The notes under the pieces are model-generated. The model was not told the DNA's origin. It made no database searches and saw only the letters and a list, made by a program, of their open reading frames with translations. 64,000 nucleotides of DNA from Solirubrobacterales bacterium (GTDB lineage Bacteria > Actinomycetota > Thermoleophilia > Solirubrobacterales > Solirubrobacteraceae), in contig QHBW01000093.1 in the NCBI GenBank assembly GCA_003244205.1, positions 1 to 64,000 of the forward strand, read 5' to 3'. A program made the position numbers and the translations under genes. Positions 47,133 through 55,173 of this stretch are shown in pieces; position 1 is the stretch's first letter; every line of letters begins with the position of its first letter.

Positions 47133-47633
47133 ATGCCGCTCAGCGACGAAGCCCGTCGCGAGCGCGCCTTCGCGCTCGCCTATCAGCATCTCGCCCGGCG
47201 TGACAGAAGCGTCGCTGAGATGCAGCGCCATCTCAGCGTCCGGAACGTCGACGCTCAGATCGCCGGCGAGGTCGTTGAGGAGCTGTGCGCACAGGGCTAT
47301 CTCGACGATGCGCGCTTCGCCTCCCGGTTCACCGCCGATCGACGGACACTCGACATGTGGGGACGCGAGCGCATCGCGCGCCGACTCCTCGAGCTCGGCA
47401 TCGACGAAGCGCTGATCGAGGAGGCGCTCGCCAACGGCGACGTCGGCGACGAGCGGGCGAGAGCGATGGCCCTGCTGCGCAGGCGCTTCGTCGATCCGCC
47501 CTGCGACGACCGCTCTCGCGCGAGCGCGCTCGGGCTGCTGGTCAGACGTGGCTACGAGCTCGACCTCGCCTACGACGCCGTCCGCGCCCACGCTGGGGAG
47601 CAGGCCGCAGACCCGTCGAGCGCGGTCCCCTGA
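47133..47633 (+). CDS. recX: RecX family regulator of RecA
   Basis: 166 residues. Three tandem three-helix repeats typical of RecX: ALAYQHLARRDRSVAEMQRH, EELCAQGYLDDARFASRFTA and LRRRFVDPP with LVRRGYELDLAYDAVRA. RecX caps RecA filaments and limits their activity. It lies 11 bp after recA. A LexA-box-like palindrome starts one base after its stop codon. Confidence 0.9.
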   Translation: MPLSDEARRERAFALAYQHLARRDRSVAEMQRHLSVRNVDAQIAGEVVEELCAQGYLDDARFASRFTADRRTLDMWGRERIARRLLELGIDEALIEEALANGDVGDERARAMALLRRRFVDPPCDDRSRASALGLLVRRGYELDLAYDAVRAHAGEQAADPSSAVP

Positions 47634-47655
47634 CGCAAACGGACGTTCGTTTGCG
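47634..47655. promoter_or_regulatory. LexA (SOS) box-like palindrome
   Basis: 22-bp palindrome with 10 of 11 base pairs: CGCAAACG-GACGTT-CGTTTGCG. On the minus strand its core CGAACGTCCGTTTG (47649-47636) matches the Gram-positive LexA consensus CGAACRNRYGTTYG at 13 of 14 positions. It overlaps the -35 of the promoter that follows, so LexA binding would repress transcription toward RNase Y. Confidence 0.6.
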
Positions 47656-47679
47656 CGCTCACAAGCGCGGTACTACGAT
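47651..47679 (+). promoter_or_regulatory. Promoter between recX and RNase Y
   Basis: TTGCGC (47651-47656), 17 bp spacer, TACGAT (47674-47679). Transcription would begin near 47686, leaving a leader of about 290 bases before rny. Confidence 0.55.
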
Positions 47680-47976
47680 CAAGGGACAAACGAGCGACCC
47701 GAGCCCGCGAGGGCATGAAACCGCAGCAAACTGGCATCATTTTCGCGAAGGCCCGATCGACAAGCGACGCCTCGCCGTGCACCGACGCCTCGCCGTGCAC
47801 GCTTGAAGCGCGCTCGCAGGCGGGCCACAGACGTCGAGAATCGGTTGGCAGCGCTTCCGGCGGCGCCTTCGCCGTCCGGGGGTCGGCTGGCTCCCGCGTA
47901 GGCCCGGTGCGCGCTCGACAACGACAACGAGCGAGCGGGCGTGCGCGCCCGACGTGGACCCGGGAGATGATCGGAT
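47680..47976 (+). other. Leader region of RNase Y with an 18-bp tandem duplication
   Basis: Almost 300 bases without a gene I can support. Two adjacent copies of an 18-bp unit, CGACGCCTCGCCGTGCAC, lie at 47765-47782 and 47783-47800. An open frame from ATG 47715 crosses it and overlaps the rny start, but its composition (Ser/Arg/Gly-rich, no recognisable domain) looks non-coding. No terminator hairpin followed by T is seen. Confidence 0.6.
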
Positions 47977-49374
47977 ATGGAGATCGCGCTCGCGATCGTG
48001 GTAGCAGCGGGACTGGTAGCGGCAGCGCTGATAGCCACGCGACGGGGGAGCCGCCCAGCGGCCGGGCGCCCGGCTCCGAGCACTGAGGCAACGACTACGG
48101 ATCGCGCGCACGCCGCGCGCAACGGCGCCGCGGCAGAGTCCGATCTGGATGCCCGCAGCCAGGAGCTCGAGCGCCGCGAGCGCGAGCTCGATCGTGCGCG
48201 CGGCGAGCTCGATGCTGAGCGGCGGACGCGCATTGCTGCCCTCGAGCGCGTGTCCGGCCTGAGCGCTGCGCAGGCCAAGCAGACGATGCTCTCCGAGCTA
48301 CAGGATGACGTGCGCCACGAGCGCGCCCGCGTCATCCGCCAGGTCGAGGAAGAGACAAAGCGCGACGCCGAGCGACGCGTCCGCAACATCCTGTCGGTTT
48401 GCATGCAGCGGCTCGCCGCCGCTCACGCCGCCGAGACCTCTGTCTCGGTCGTTCAGCTCGCCTCCGACGACCTCAAGGGACGGATCATCGGCCGCGAGGG
48501 CCGCAACATCCGTGCGCTGGAGAATCTGACCGGCGTGGACTTCATCATCGATGACACCCCCAATGCGGTCGTGCTGTCGGGCTTCGATGGGGTCCGCCGT
48601 GAGGTCGCGCGCCTCACGCTGGAGAAACTGCTGGCTGACGGCCGCGTGCATCCCGCACGGATCGAGGAGACCTACTACCAGGCAAAGTCAGAGCTCGATG
48701 CCCGGCTGGTGGAAGTGGGCGAGGAGGCTGTCTTCGACGCCAATGTGGGCTCCGTTCATCCGGAGCTGGTCAAGCTGCTCGGACGGTTGCGATTTCGGAC
48801 GTCCTACGGACAGAACGTGCTCGCGCACTCCGTCGAGTGCGCGAACCTCGCCGCGATGATGGCCCACGAGCTCGGCGCCAGCCCGCGAACCGCACGACGA
48901 GCCGCTCTGCTGCACGACATCGGCAAGGCTGTGACCCACGAGATCGAGGGGCCACACGCGCTCGTGGGCGGCGACCTCGCGCGCCGCCATGGCGAGGAGG
49001 AGGCCGTTGCCCACGCGATGGAGGCCCACCACAACGAGGTCGAACCCCAAACAGTCGAGGCAGTCATCGTGCAATCGGCCGACGCGCTCTCCGGCGCGCG
49101 TCCCGGCGCCCGCGGCGAGTCGCTCGAGCAGTACGTCAAGCGCCTGCGCGAGCTCGAAGAGCTGGCCGGCCGGCACGCGGGCGTCGACAACGTCTACGCG
49201 ATGCAGGCCGGCCGCGAGATCCGCGTGATGGTCGCCCCCGGCGCGATCGACGACGACGCAGCCGTCATGCTCTCGCGAGACATCGCCCGCGAGATCGAGC
49301 AGGAGCTCGAGTACCCCGGCCAGATCAAGGTGACGGTGATCCGCGAGTCGCGCGCGGTCGAGTACGCGCGCTAG
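47977..49374 (+). CDS. rny: Ribonuclease Y
   Basis: 465 residues (about 510-520 usual; the coiled coil is shortened). Membrane-anchored endoribonuclease that starts mRNA decay. N-terminal helix MEIALAIVVAAGLVAAALIA, coiled coil about 55-130, KH domain (DDLKGRIIGREGRNIRALEN) and HD domain (AALLHDIGKAV, ADALSGARPGARGESLEQYV). GGGAGATG precedes the ATG. With RNase J and PNPase in the same window, the organism has a Gram-positive-type decay set. It ends 2 bp from the convergent lipoprotein gene. Confidence 0.95.
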   Translation: MEIALAIVVAAGLVAAALIATRRGSRPAAGRPAPSTEATTTDRAHAARNGAAAESDLDARSQELERRERELDRARGELDAERRTRIAALERVSGLSAAQAKQTMLSELQDDVRHERARVIRQVEEETKRDAERRVRNILSVCMQRLAAAHAAETSVSVVQLASDDLKGRIIGREGRNIRALENLTGVDFIIDDTPNAVVLSGFDGVRREVARLTLEKLLADGRVHPARIEETYYQAKSELDARLVEVGEEAVFDANVGSVHPELVKLLGRLRFRTSYGQNVLAHSVECANLAAMMAHELGASPRTARRAALLHDIGKAVTHEIEGPHALVGGDLARRHGEEEAVAHAMEAHHNEVEPQTVEAVIVQSADALSGARPGARGESLEQYVKRLRELEELAGRHAGVDNVYAMQAGREIRVMVAPGAIDDDAAVMLSRDIAREIEQELEYPGQIKVTVIRESRAVEYAR

Positions 49375-49376
49375 GT

Positions 49377-49991
49377 CTAGCGGCGCACCCCCAGCCGGGC
49401 ACCGAGAGCCTTCCAGTCGCGCGCCATCGCGCGCTGCACTTCCGTCACGCCGATGCTTCCCGCGCAGACCGCGGCCCGCGCGGCGCGCTCGACACGATCC
49501 TTGGCGCTCGCGCCGTCGGGACCGTGACGCTGCTCGGGCCACAGGTTCGCGAGCGACGTCGGCGCTCCACCGATCTCCAGCGCGACCAGATGGTCGAGCT
49601 CGAACTGGCGCAAAGGTTGACCGGCGAAGCCGTACGCCGCCAGCCGCTCGCGCTTGATCGGCTCCGTCAGCCTCAGCGGCGGGCGCACACCGCGCGTGTA
49701 GCCCCGTTGGCAGATGGTGCCGGCGAGGTTCCGCTGCGTGACCCGGGGATCGACAGCACCGGGAGTGCACGCCCTGTCCGGGTAGCCGTGGTCAGCGACG
49801 CATCCGCTGATGCGTCGCATCGCGCCCAGCGCCCGAGCGGGGCGCTGTCCCGACAGCGCCCCGCCGGCGTGCTGTGTCCCGCAGGACGCGAGCGCGCCGG
49901 CGCTGATGGCAGCCCCCGCAAACAGGGGTAACCATGCGCGGCGCAGGAGAAGGCCGGACGCTGAGCGGAGTGGAGCGGTGGCCCACGCCAT
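49377..49991 (-). CDS. Predicted lipoprotein with HNH-like domain
   Basis: 204 residues. N-terminal basic part, hydrophobic segment and lipobox LASC near residue 36, so a secreted lipoprotein. The body matches a family of exported HNH-like proteins: CTPGAVDPRVTQ, TICQRGYTRGVRPPLRLTE, and FELDHLVALEIGGAPTSLANLWPEQ with the His-Asp-His-like core and AKDRVERAAR. Nuclease activity is possible but unproven; the third metal His of classic HNH is not evident. Start ATG 49991 gives the signal peptide without an upstream extension. Confidence 0.75.
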   Translation of the reverse strand: MAWATAPLRSASGLLLRRAWLPLFAGAAISAGALASCGTQHAGGALSGQRPARALGAMRRISGCVADHGYPDRACTPGAVDPRVTQRNLAGTICQRGYTRGVRPPLRLTEPIKRERLAAYGFAGQPLRQFELDHLVALEIGGAPTSLANLWPEQRHGPDGASAKDRVERAARAAVCAGSIGVTEVQRAMARDWKALGARLGVRR

Positions 49992-50070
49992 GGCGGCGAT
50001 GGTAAGCGGGGTCCGCTGATCGCAGGCGACGGAGGACAGGATCAGCACAGGTTTGTCACACGCACGCCGG

Positions 50071-50076
50071 TACCCT
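50071..50076 (+). promoter_or_regulatory. -10 element of miaB, leaderless type
   Basis: TACCCT, 9 bases before the GTG at 50086. A TTGTCA lies only 12 bp upstream, too close for a standard -35. Confidence 0.4.
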
Positions 50077-50085
50077 GGCCAGATC

Positions 50086-51408
50086 GTGAAGCGCTACCAC
50101 CTGACCACGTTCGGCTGCCAGATGAACGAGCACGACTCCGAGCGGATGAAGGGCATGCTGGAGTCCCTCGGCTACGCCGAAGTCCATGCTCGCGATGAGG
50201 CCGACGTGATCCTCTTCAACACCTGCTCGATCCGCGAGCGGGCGGACTCGCGCTTCGTCGCCCACCTCGGCGAGGCCAAGCGCCTCAAGCGCGAAGATCC
50301 CGAGCGCATCGTCGGCGTGGGGGGATGCTGGGCCCAGTCGGTCAAGGACGGCGTCTTCCGCCAATTCCCGTTTGTCGACGTGGCCTTCGGACCAGGCCAA
50401 GTGCACAAGCTCGGCGAGTTTCTGACATCGGATTCGATCACGGCGCAGGGATTCTTCGAGTTCGAGGGCTTCACGGGCCACCTGCCGGCGCACCGCGAGC
50501 GTCCGTTTCAAGCATGGATCCAGATTTCGGTCGGGTGCAATTGCGTGTGCTCTTACTGCATCGTGCCCTCGACGCGAGGCCGTGAGGTCTCGCGTCCGCC
50601 CGGGGAGCTGTTCGACGAGATCAGGCGGCTGGCATCCGACGGGGTCCGCGAGGTCACGCTGCTGGGCCAGAACGTGAACTCCTACGGGCGCGAGCTTCGG
50701 GGCGCTGAGGCTTGCTCGTTCGCCGAGTTGCTGACGCGCATCGACGAGATCGAGGGCATCGACCGCATCCGCTACACCAGTCCGCATCCCAAGGACATGC
50801 GTGAGGACGTCATCCGTGCCCATGCTGAGCTGCCCTCGCTATGCGAGCACATCCATCTGCCACTGCAATCGGGCTCGTCGCGAGTCCTCAAGGCGATGCG
50901 GCGCACGTACACGCGCGAGCGCTACCTCGAGCGCGTGAGCTCGATCCGCGAGCTGGTCCCCGACTGCGCGCTCACAACCGATGTCATCGTCGGGTTCCCG
51001 GGCGAAAGCGAAGACGACTTCGCGGCAACGCTCGAAGTCGTCGAGGAAGTGGGCTTCGACGGGGCATTCACGTTCATCTTCTCGGCGCGGCGCGGCACCG
51101 AGGCGGCCGACCTGCCCGACACACTCGCGCACGAGGCCAAGGTCGAGCGCATGCAACGGCTCGTCGAGGTGATCCAGCGTCGCGCCGCCGAGCGCTCGCA
51201 GCGCTTCGTGGGGCGCGCACTCGAAGTCCTGGTAGAGGGTCCCTCGCGCACCGATCCCGCCCGCATGCGGGGGCGCTCACGCCACAATAAGGTGGTCAAC
51301 TTCGACGGCGTGGCGGCGCCCGGAGAGCTCGTCGAGGTCGAGATCTCAGGGGCCAGCAGCCAGACGCTCTCAGGCAGCGAACGGCTGCTCGCCCGCGCGG
51401 TGGACTGA
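50086..51408 (+). CDS. miaB: tRNA-2-methylthio-N6-dimethylallyladenosine synthase
   Basis: 440 residues. Radical SAM methylthiotransferase acting on i6A37 made by MiaA. N-terminal UPF0004 domain with its three cluster Cys (TFGCQMNEHDSER, NTCSIRE, GGCWAQ), radical SAM motif CNCVCSYCIVPSTRGRE, and C-terminal TRAM domain (GRALEVLVEGPSR). GTG 50086 is chosen over an upstream frame opening because the family begins KRYHLTTFGCQMN. miaA lies about 6 kb downstream. Confidence 0.95.
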   Translation: MKRYHLTTFGCQMNEHDSERMKGMLESLGYAEVHARDEADVILFNTCSIRERADSRFVAHLGEAKRLKREDPERIVGVGGCWAQSVKDGVFRQFPFVDVAFGPGQVHKLGEFLTSDSITAQGFFEFEGFTGHLPAHRERPFQAWIQISVGCNCVCSYCIVPSTRGREVSRPPGELFDEIRRLASDGVREVTLLGQNVNSYGRELRGAEACSFAELLTRIDEIEGIDRIRYTSPHPKDMREDVIRAHAELPSLCEHIHLPLQSGSSRVLKAMRRTYTRERYLERVSSIRELVPDCALTTDVIVGFPGESEDDFAATLEVVEEVGFDGAFTFIFSARRGTEAADLPDTLAHEAKVERMQRLVEVIQRRAAERSQRFVGRALEVLVEGPSRTDPARMRGRSRHNKVVNFDGVAAPGELVEVEISGASSQTLSGSERLLARAVD

Positions 51409-51758
51409 CGGACCGCAGTGCCTTGACAGGGACGCAGCCTGATATCGATGTTCTACGAGGCGAGCGTGACCAGCCAGCCAACAAGAGCGAGCGCCACGTG
51501 GACGGTGCGCTGGGATGTTTGCGTCGGGCGTGATCACGCGCCCGAGCACCAAGAGCGCGCTAGGATTGCAGTAGGATTGCAGTAGGAACTGCGGGGGACG
51601 TCCTGCCGGCAATTGAGGACGCTGATTCGCCGCTTTCCAGCCCCATATCTCGTTGACATAAAGATCGCGCGCAATCTTCCGATTTAAGACATAATGGCGC
51701 ATTGGGCGGGATCCGCTAAGGCTCTACGGGGTCGCTACTACCGAGCAGGAGGTATGCA
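51409..51758 (+). other. Intergenic region upstream of the secreted repeat protein
   Basis: 350 bases, clearly richer in A+T than its surroundings. It holds an 11-bp tandem repeat TAGGATTGCAG (51561-51571, 51572-51582, then TAGGA), a TTGACA at 51423 and another at 51653, and CATAAT at 51690-51695, but no -35/-10 pair with normal spacing. A strong AGGAGG site at 51747-51752 serves the next gene. A minus-strand open frame here shows no domain and I do not call it. Confidence 0.5.
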
Positions 51759-52295
51759 GTGACGCAGATTGTTTCCAGGATGCGGCGAGGCTTGCGAGGC
51801 AAGGCCTTGTCGGTGGCAGTGGCAGCCGTTGTGGTAGCCGTTGTAGGCACCGCGGTGGTCTTTGCCGCCCCACCGGCCGGAAATCCGGGTCATACCCCCG
51901 GCTTGAACAACGGCAGCACGGTCCAGGGTGGGGGGATTCCCGGGTGCGGGCCATCAGGCAACACCCCGAAGAAGTGTCAGACGACAACCACCACAACGAC
52001 GACCACCGTGAATGTGCCCGGCGTCAACGGCGTCAATGGGACCAACGGCGTCAATGGGACCAACGGCGTCAACACCATTACCACGACGACCCAGATCCAA
52101 CAGAACGGCGAACCGAACCGCGAGGAGCACCACCACGCCGTTCGCGAGAATGAGGGTGCGCCCTCCTGTCCGTCAACGGGCCAGGATCCCGATGGCGACT
52201 GCGACGTCGATCCGGGCGCCGCGGAAAACAATGAGACGGTGCCTCTCAGCTCTCCCGCCGCCGCGGTGGTGCGTGTCGGGAACTTCACCGGCTAG
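51759..52295 (+). CDS. Secreted low-complexity protein with GVNGTN repeats
   Basis: 178 residues. Signal peptide (basic MTQIVSRMRRGLRGKAL, then hydrophobic VAVAAVVVAVVGTAVVFA), mature part very poor in long hydrophobics: a CGPSGNTPKKC pair of Cys, a run of nine Thr, GVNGVNGTNGVNGTNGVN, a second Thr run, and an acidic segment (CPSTGQDPDGDCDVDPG) resembling a calcium-binding thrombospondin-type-3 repeat. GTG start with AGGAGG 6 bases upstream. No homologue recognised; exported surface protein is all I can say. Confidence 0.7.
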   Translation: MTQIVSRMRRGLRGKALSVAVAAVVVAVVGTAVVFAAPPAGNPGHTPGLNNGSTVQGGGIPGCGPSGNTPKKCQTTTTTTTTTVNVPGVNGVNGTNGVNGTNGVNTITTTTQIQQNGEPNREEHHHAVRENEGAPSCPSTGQDPDGDCDVDPGAAENNETVPLSSPAAAVVRVGNFTG

Positions 52296-52309
52296 CACGC
52301 AGGAGCCAT

Positions 52310-52342
52310 CTGCGCCGGCCGGCCGCGAGCCGGCCGGCGCAG
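52310..52342 (+). terminator. Strong GC hairpin after the secreted protein gene
   Basis: Perfect 14-bp inverted repeat (52310-52323 and 52329-52342) with a 5-base loop, 15 bases after the stop codon. No T run follows, so it would be a U-less terminator, common in GC-rich Actinomycetota. Confidence 0.6.
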
Positions 52343-52409
52343 CGTGCTGCAAGCAGGTCGTCGGGTTCGCCACCTCCAACGCGAGGGCATTCGTGGTTAG
52401 CCCCCCCCA

Positions 52410-53828
52410 GTGAGCTCCACGACGAAGACCTCCGCCAAAGGTGTGCGGGGCGACGATGACGACGGCACGCAGGGCAGGGCCGCCGCGATCGCGGTACCCG
52501 AACCGGCGTGGGACGTCGACGTCGAGCGCTTTGAATCGGTAGCGGTAAGCGACACCCTGGTGCTCCTACGCATCCGGGGTTGGCTGATCGCGCCCGAGCC
52601 TGACGCGATCGCAGCGCCACGCATGGTCGTCGCTGTAGGGGGCGAACGACACGAGCTCAGACCCGTGTACCCCCGCGTGGAGCTGAAGGTCGGCCCGGAG
52701 CGCCGGTGCTGGATTGACGCGTTCTCCGCCCCCCGTGACCTGGTGACGCAGGCGAGCGCCGAGCTCTTCCTGGAGGGCGCGGGATTCGAGTCGGTGCTGC
52801 TGCCCGTGCCACTCGAGCGCGAGGCCCAACGCCAGCCCTCCAAGCGTTCGGCCGGGGAGGTGTCTGCCGAGCTGCTCGCGCGCGGGCAGGCGGTTGTGGG
52901 TCGGATGCTCACCGGGGGACTACCCCGGGCGGTTGGACGCGTCCTCACCCTGGAGCGCGCCCAGACGGCCCTGCGGCGGGTTCTCACCCTGGAGCGCGCC
53001 CAGACGGCCCTGCGCCGAGTCTTCACCCTGGGACCGGCCCAAAGGGTCCTGCTGCAGGTCGTCACCGTCACTGGCGTCGCGCTCATCGCCTGGCAGTCGT
53101 TTGCCCTCGTCCGGGGAGGCGCCCGGCAGTCGCAGACCAGGACCCATTCTGCGGCCGTCGCCACGGGCACGCCGGCCGGCCACAGCCGGGTGAGACCCGC
53201 CGCCGCCAGCCTAGTACCTCCCCCCGGCACAGTCCTAGTTGCCCATGCACGGCGGCGACGCGTCGCGATCTACGGATCGCGCACTGGAGGACATCCGCGG
53301 ATGATCCTGGCCAATCCCGACGCCCAGGGCATCCCGGTGGTGTTCACGGTCGCTGCCACAGCGAGCGCTCGGCTGCACGTGCGGCTTCCCACCCGTCCGA
53401 ACAACAGCACCGGCTGGATCGCCCGCAGCGCGGCCTCCCTTACGCTGGACCCATACCGCATCGACGTCCATCTCCGCCGGCACGTGCTCATCCTTTGGCG
53501 CCGGGGCCTCAGGGTCGCACAGTATCCCATCGGCGTGGGCGTCGCCGCCCTCACCCCGACGCCTCCGGGGGTCTACTACATCACGGAACTGCTTAAGCAG
53601 CCCGATCCCTCTGGGATTTATGGTCCATACGCGTTCGGCCTCTCAGCGCATTCGTCCGTGCTGCACGAGTTCGCCGGCGGAGACGGCCGGATCGGACTCC
53701 ACGGGACCAACCAGCCGTGGCTGGTGGGCCGGGATGTCAGTCACGGATGTATCCGCGTGCGCAACGCGGTGATCAGGCGCCTCGCCGAGATCCTGCCGCT
53801 CGGCACGCCGGTCCAGATCTCCCGCTGA
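52410..53828 (+). CDS. L,D-transpeptidase (YkuD) with N-terminal cytosolic domain
   Basis: 472 residues. The C-terminal YkuD domain (about 350-472) has HGTNQPWLVGRDVSHGCIRV with catalytic Cys447, so it should form 3-3 crosslinks or attach proteins to peptidoglycan. Before it: a beta-rich N-terminal domain (about 30-140), a helical part with 13-residue repeats RVLTLERAQTALR (177-189 and 190-202, a third divergent copy after), a single membrane helix (about 213-236) and a linker. No signal peptide: type II membrane protein. GTG 52410 follows eight C. It may act on the secreted protein upstream; inference. Confidence 0.83.
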   Translation: MSSTTKTSAKGVRGDDDDGTQGRAAAIAVPEPAWDVDVERFESVAVSDTLVLLRIRGWLIAPEPDAIAAPRMVVAVGGERHELRPVYPRVELKVGPERRCWIDAFSAPRDLVTQASAELFLEGAGFESVLLPVPLEREAQRQPSKRSAGEVSAELLARGQAVVGRMLTGGLPRAVGRVLTLERAQTALRRVLTLERAQTALRRVFTLGPAQRVLLQVVTVTGVALIAWQSFALVRGGARQSQTRTHSAAVATGTPAGHSRVRPAAASLVPPPGTVLVAHARRRRVAIYGSRTGGHPRMILANPDAQGIPVVFTVAATASARLHVRLPTRPNNSTGWIARSAASLTLDPYRIDVHLRRHVLILWRRGLRVAQYPIGVGVAALTPTPPGVYYITELLKQPDPSGIYGPYAFGLSAHSSVLHEFAGGDGRIGLHGTNQPWLVGRDVSHGCIRVRNAVIRRLAEILPLGTPVQISR

Positions 53829-53883
53829 CGCGCTGCCTGGCGGCCCTGCACTAATTAGAAGCGGCCTGCAGACGCCGCACCGG

Positions 53884-54087
53884 CATCGCTCCGACCTGGT
53901 CGGGCGCTATCGTGAGTTCTACCGTCGAGGCGCCTACCTGCCTCGGGCCGAGCGCGAGCGCCTGAGCCGGCTGCTACGCACGCAGCGCCGCGAAGCGCTC
54001 CGCGGCCCCCGAGCCGCGGGACACGAGCGAGCGGCCGGCAGGAGGAACGCGTCAGGCCGCGGAAGGGCGCAGCAGGCGCTGTTCTGA
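53884..54087 (+). pseudogene. C-terminal remnant of a radical SAM protein (SPL/Rv2578c-like)
   Basis: Without any start codon in a gene-like position, the plus frame reads HRSDLVGRYREFYRRGAY then LPRAERERLSRLLR, the typical last helix segment of radical SAM proteins of the photolyase-like/Rv2578c group, followed by an Arg-rich tail and TGA at 54085. The catalytic body is missing; directly upstream is the end of the L,D-transpeptidase gene. It looks like the end of a deleted gene. Confidence 0.4.
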
Positions 54088-54151
54088 CCCCTAAGGCGAT
54101 CCAGACAACGCGCGCCCCGACGACAACCACACGACCACGACTCCACGACGA

Positions 54152-55132
54152 ATGCCCAGCGATCGACCGACACCGATGCGCGACATGTTCAAGACGCGTA
54201 GCTACGCCTGGCGCGAAGTCGGTCTCGCACGCCAGCTCAACAGCAAGTTCGTACGGCGGGCGCGGCGCGAGCTGGCGGGGATTGCGCTCGCCCTCGCGGG
54301 CTTGCTGATCGTCTACGGCTACCGCGACCGCATCTTCGGGCGCTCGTTCGACACGCCGGTTCGGATCGCCACCGTCTTGGCCCTGGTCATCCTCGGATGG
54401 GCGTTTGCGCGGGACGTGGGGCGCGCGCTGGGTCCCCAGCTCTTCCGGCGCCTGGATCCCGGGACGGCCGGGATCGTCGGCTTTGTCATCCGTCTCGTGA
54501 CGATCGCCACGGCAGTCGTCGTGGCCCTGCGGATCGCCGGACTTCAGGCCCGCGAGCTGCTGGCAACAACCACCTTCACCGCCGTCGTCCTCGGCCTCGC
54601 TGCCCAGCAGACGCTGGGCAACCTCTTTGCGGGGACTGTCCTCATCAGCGCACGCCCGTTTCGCGTGGGTGAGCGCGTGCGGATGGAAGCGGGGGCCATC
54701 GGCGGAGCGCAGGAAGGCATTGTGAGCTCCCTGGGTCTGCTCTACACCACGCTCTCATCGGGGGAGAACTCAATTCTGGTCCCCAACAGCCAAGTCCTCG
54801 CAGCGGCGATCATCCCATTGCGCGAGCCCGAGGCGGTCGATCTCCGCGCGCGTCTGCGTTCCGACGTCAAGCCGAGCCAGCTCCAGGACCTGCTCAACGA
54901 TGCGGTCACCGTCCCCGTGCGCGGCGCCGCAGACATCTCACTCGAGGAGATCGACGCCGACGAGGTGGTGGTGCGAATCCGGGCAGCCCCGGAGGTACCG
55001 AAGGACGGGACCCAACTAGCTGACGAGATTCTCTCCGCCATTGCCACGCTGACCACCGAGACTCCCCGCCTGGATCGCGGCGGGGACGACGGCAAGGGGG
55101 ACCCAGGGGCGTCGACGCCAAGTAGGCATTGA
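54152..55132 (+). CDS. MscS-family mechanosensitive channel
   Basis: 326 residues. Three membrane helices (about 35-55, 70-88, 105-128) and the pore-lining helix with AVVLGLAAQQTLGNLFAGTV, then the beta domain (FRVGERVRMEAGAIGGAQEG, NSILVPNSQVL). Gates ions under membrane tension. ATG 54152 gives a basic N-terminus. Single gene; it converges with the SDR gene. Confidence 0.9.
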   Translation: MPSDRPTPMRDMFKTRSYAWREVGLARQLNSKFVRRARRELAGIALALAGLLIVYGYRDRIFGRSFDTPVRIATVLALVILGWAFARDVGRALGPQLFRRLDPGTAGIVGFVIRLVTIATAVVVALRIAGLQARELLATTTFTAVVLGLAAQQTLGNLFAGTVLISARPFRVGERVRMEAGAIGGAQEGIVSSLGLLYTTLSSGENSILVPNSQVLAAAIIPLREPEAVDLRARLRSDVKPSQLQDLLNDAVTVPVRGAADISLEEIDADEVVVRIRAAPEVPKDGTQLADEILSAIATLTTETPRLDRGGDDGKGDPGASTPSRH

Positions 55133-55173
55133 GCTCGGGGGTCCGGATCGAGCCTCGCGCAGAGGGCGGCGCC

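Noticed and set aside
47765-47800. CRISPR-like repeat
   Set aside because: Two directly adjacent copies with no spacers and no cas genes; a simple tandem duplication.
47715-48086. Open frame of 123 codons in the RNase Y leader
   Set aside because: Composition is Ser/Arg/Gly-rich without any domain, the putative ribosome site is too close to the ATG, and it overlaps the rny start; I treat it as leader.
51423-51695. TTGACA hexamers at 51423 and 51653 as -35 elements
   Set aside because: Neither has a -10 at 16-18 bp; CATAAT at 51690 is 31 bp from the second. I leave the promoter of the secreted protein gene undefined.
51370-51702. Minus-strand open frame of 110 codons after miaB
   Set aside because: No domain, no promoter, overlaps the miaB end and an A+T-rich intergenic region; likely chance.
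52401-52408. Run of eight C just before the L,D-transpeptidase start as a phase-variation tract
   Set aside because: It lies upstream of the start codon, not in the coding frame, and such runs are not rare at this base composition; no second evidence.
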